Assembly (NCBI GenBank): GCA_012514545.1
Contig: JAAZAC010000001.1
Location: 1-9,134, forward strand
Direction: 5' to 3'
DNA length: 9,134 bases
Origin: Actinomycetales bacterium
GTDB taxonomy: Bacteria; Actinomycetota; Actinomycetes; Actinomycetales; Cellulomonadaceae
Shown one piece after another: positions 8,790 through 9,134 of the stretch. Each line of letters starts with the position of its first letter. The first letter of the stretch is position 1. The translations under genes were made by a program, and so were the position numbers. The notes beneath the pieces are model-generated. The model searched no databases, was not told the origin of the DNA, and saw only the letters and a list, made by a program, of their open reading frames with translations.

Positions 8790-9134
8790 TCACCGCTGCA
8801 GCTCGAGCGTGGACTGGCCGACCTTCACCTGGCTCCCGACCGTGATGGGGGTGGGGCCGTTGATGCGCTCGCGGCCCACGTAGGTGCCGTTGGTCGAGCC
8901 GAGGTCCTCGACGTACCAGCGGCCGCCCTCCGGGTAGATCCGGGCGTGGCGCGAGGAGGAGTAGTCGTCGTCGAGCACGAGCGTGCACGAGGGCGCGCGG
9001 CCGATGAGCACGGCGGACCCGCCCAGCGGGACGGTCGTGCCGCGCAGCGGGCCGGTCGTGACGACGAGGCGGCGGGGCGCGACGTCGCGCCGCGGGATGG
9101 GCCCGGAATCCCGGGGGGCGGGCGGCGGCGCGGA
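8790..9134 (-). CDS. fhaB: FHA-domain protein FhaB (FipA-like), N-terminus outside window
   Basis: The frame is open from the window edge (9134) to a TGA at 8792-8790, giving 114 visible C-terminal residues. They hold a complete forkhead-associated domain, which binds phosphothreonine peptides: IGR at residues 44-46, SSSRH (59-63), and GSTNGT (79-84) with Asn82. The visible N-terminal 22 residues are Pro/Arg-rich linker, and the domain's first strand begins LVVTTGPLRGT. In relatives the full protein is about 150-180 residues with an N-terminal membrane segment, which would lie beyond the edge. In M. tuberculosis the orthologue (FhaB/FipA) is phosphorylated by PknA/PknB and supports division under stress. 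An in-frame GTG at 9011 is not the start, because it would remove the first FHA strands. It precedes pstP by 7 bases; fhaA would be expected next upstream, outside the window. Confidence 0.92.
   Translation of the reverse strand, partial: SAPPPAPRDSGPIPRRDVAPRRLVVTTGPLRGTTVPLGGSAVLIGRAPSCTLVLDDDYSSSRHARIYPEGGRWYVEDLGSTNGTYVGRERINGPTPITVGSQVKVGQSTLELQR

Noticed and set aside
6663..8845. Long + strand frames at 6663-7763 and 7910-8845
   Set aside because: They are antisense shadows of rodA, pstP and fhaB with His/Arg/Glu-rich, domain-free translations.
8790..9011. FhaB starting at the GTG at 9011
   Set aside because: That start would cut off the first strands of the FHA domain. The frame is open and family-like up to the window edge, so the gene continues outside.

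Overview
The window is a high-G+C (roughly three-quarters G+C by eye) stretch of an actinobacterial chromosome. Codon use, the GTG starts and the gene order fhaB-pstP-rodA-pbpA-pknA-pknB facing a trpG/pabA-type gene match the locus near the replication origin that is conserved across Actinomycetota (the Rv0013-Rv0019c region of Mycobacterium tuberculosis). The sortase fragment and the protein wording suggest a Micrococcales member, perhaps Cellulomonas or a relative. The genus is a guess.

Left part, + strand (1-1154): the C-terminal part of a class E sortase, a 51-residue single-pass membrane protein whose start overlaps the sortase stop, and a complete PabA/TrpG-type glutamine amidotransferase that begins directly after the small gene's stop. 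The tight spacing suggests one transcription unit. Positions 1155-1229 separate it from the convergent kinase cluster and hold short GC-rich repeats and a perfect 9-bp hairpin, a candidate two-way terminator.

Right part, - strand (1230-9134, read right to left): fhaB (N-terminus outside the window), pstP, rodA, pbpA, pknA and pknB. Junctions are a 7-nt gap, a 1-nt overlap, two 4-nt GTGA overlaps and a 1-nt overlap, so the genes are almost certainly co-transcribed and translationally coupled. RodA (SEDS glycosyltransferase) and PbpA (class B transpeptidase) form the peptidoglycan-building pair. PknA and PknB are membrane Ser/Thr kinases, PknB with four extracellular PASTA repeats that in relatives sense muropeptides or lipid II. 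PstP is the opposing PP2C phosphatase, and FhaB is a phosphothreonine-reading FHA adaptor. Together they link the state of the cell wall to growth and division.

All genes look intact apart from the two cut by the window ends. I see no mobile element, CRISPR array, RNA gene or unknown defence-type system. This is a known locus. The items worth a second look are details: the repeat/hairpin spacer, a cysteine pair in the last PASTA domain, a repeated Pro/Gln/Thr linker in PknA, and the small membrane protein.
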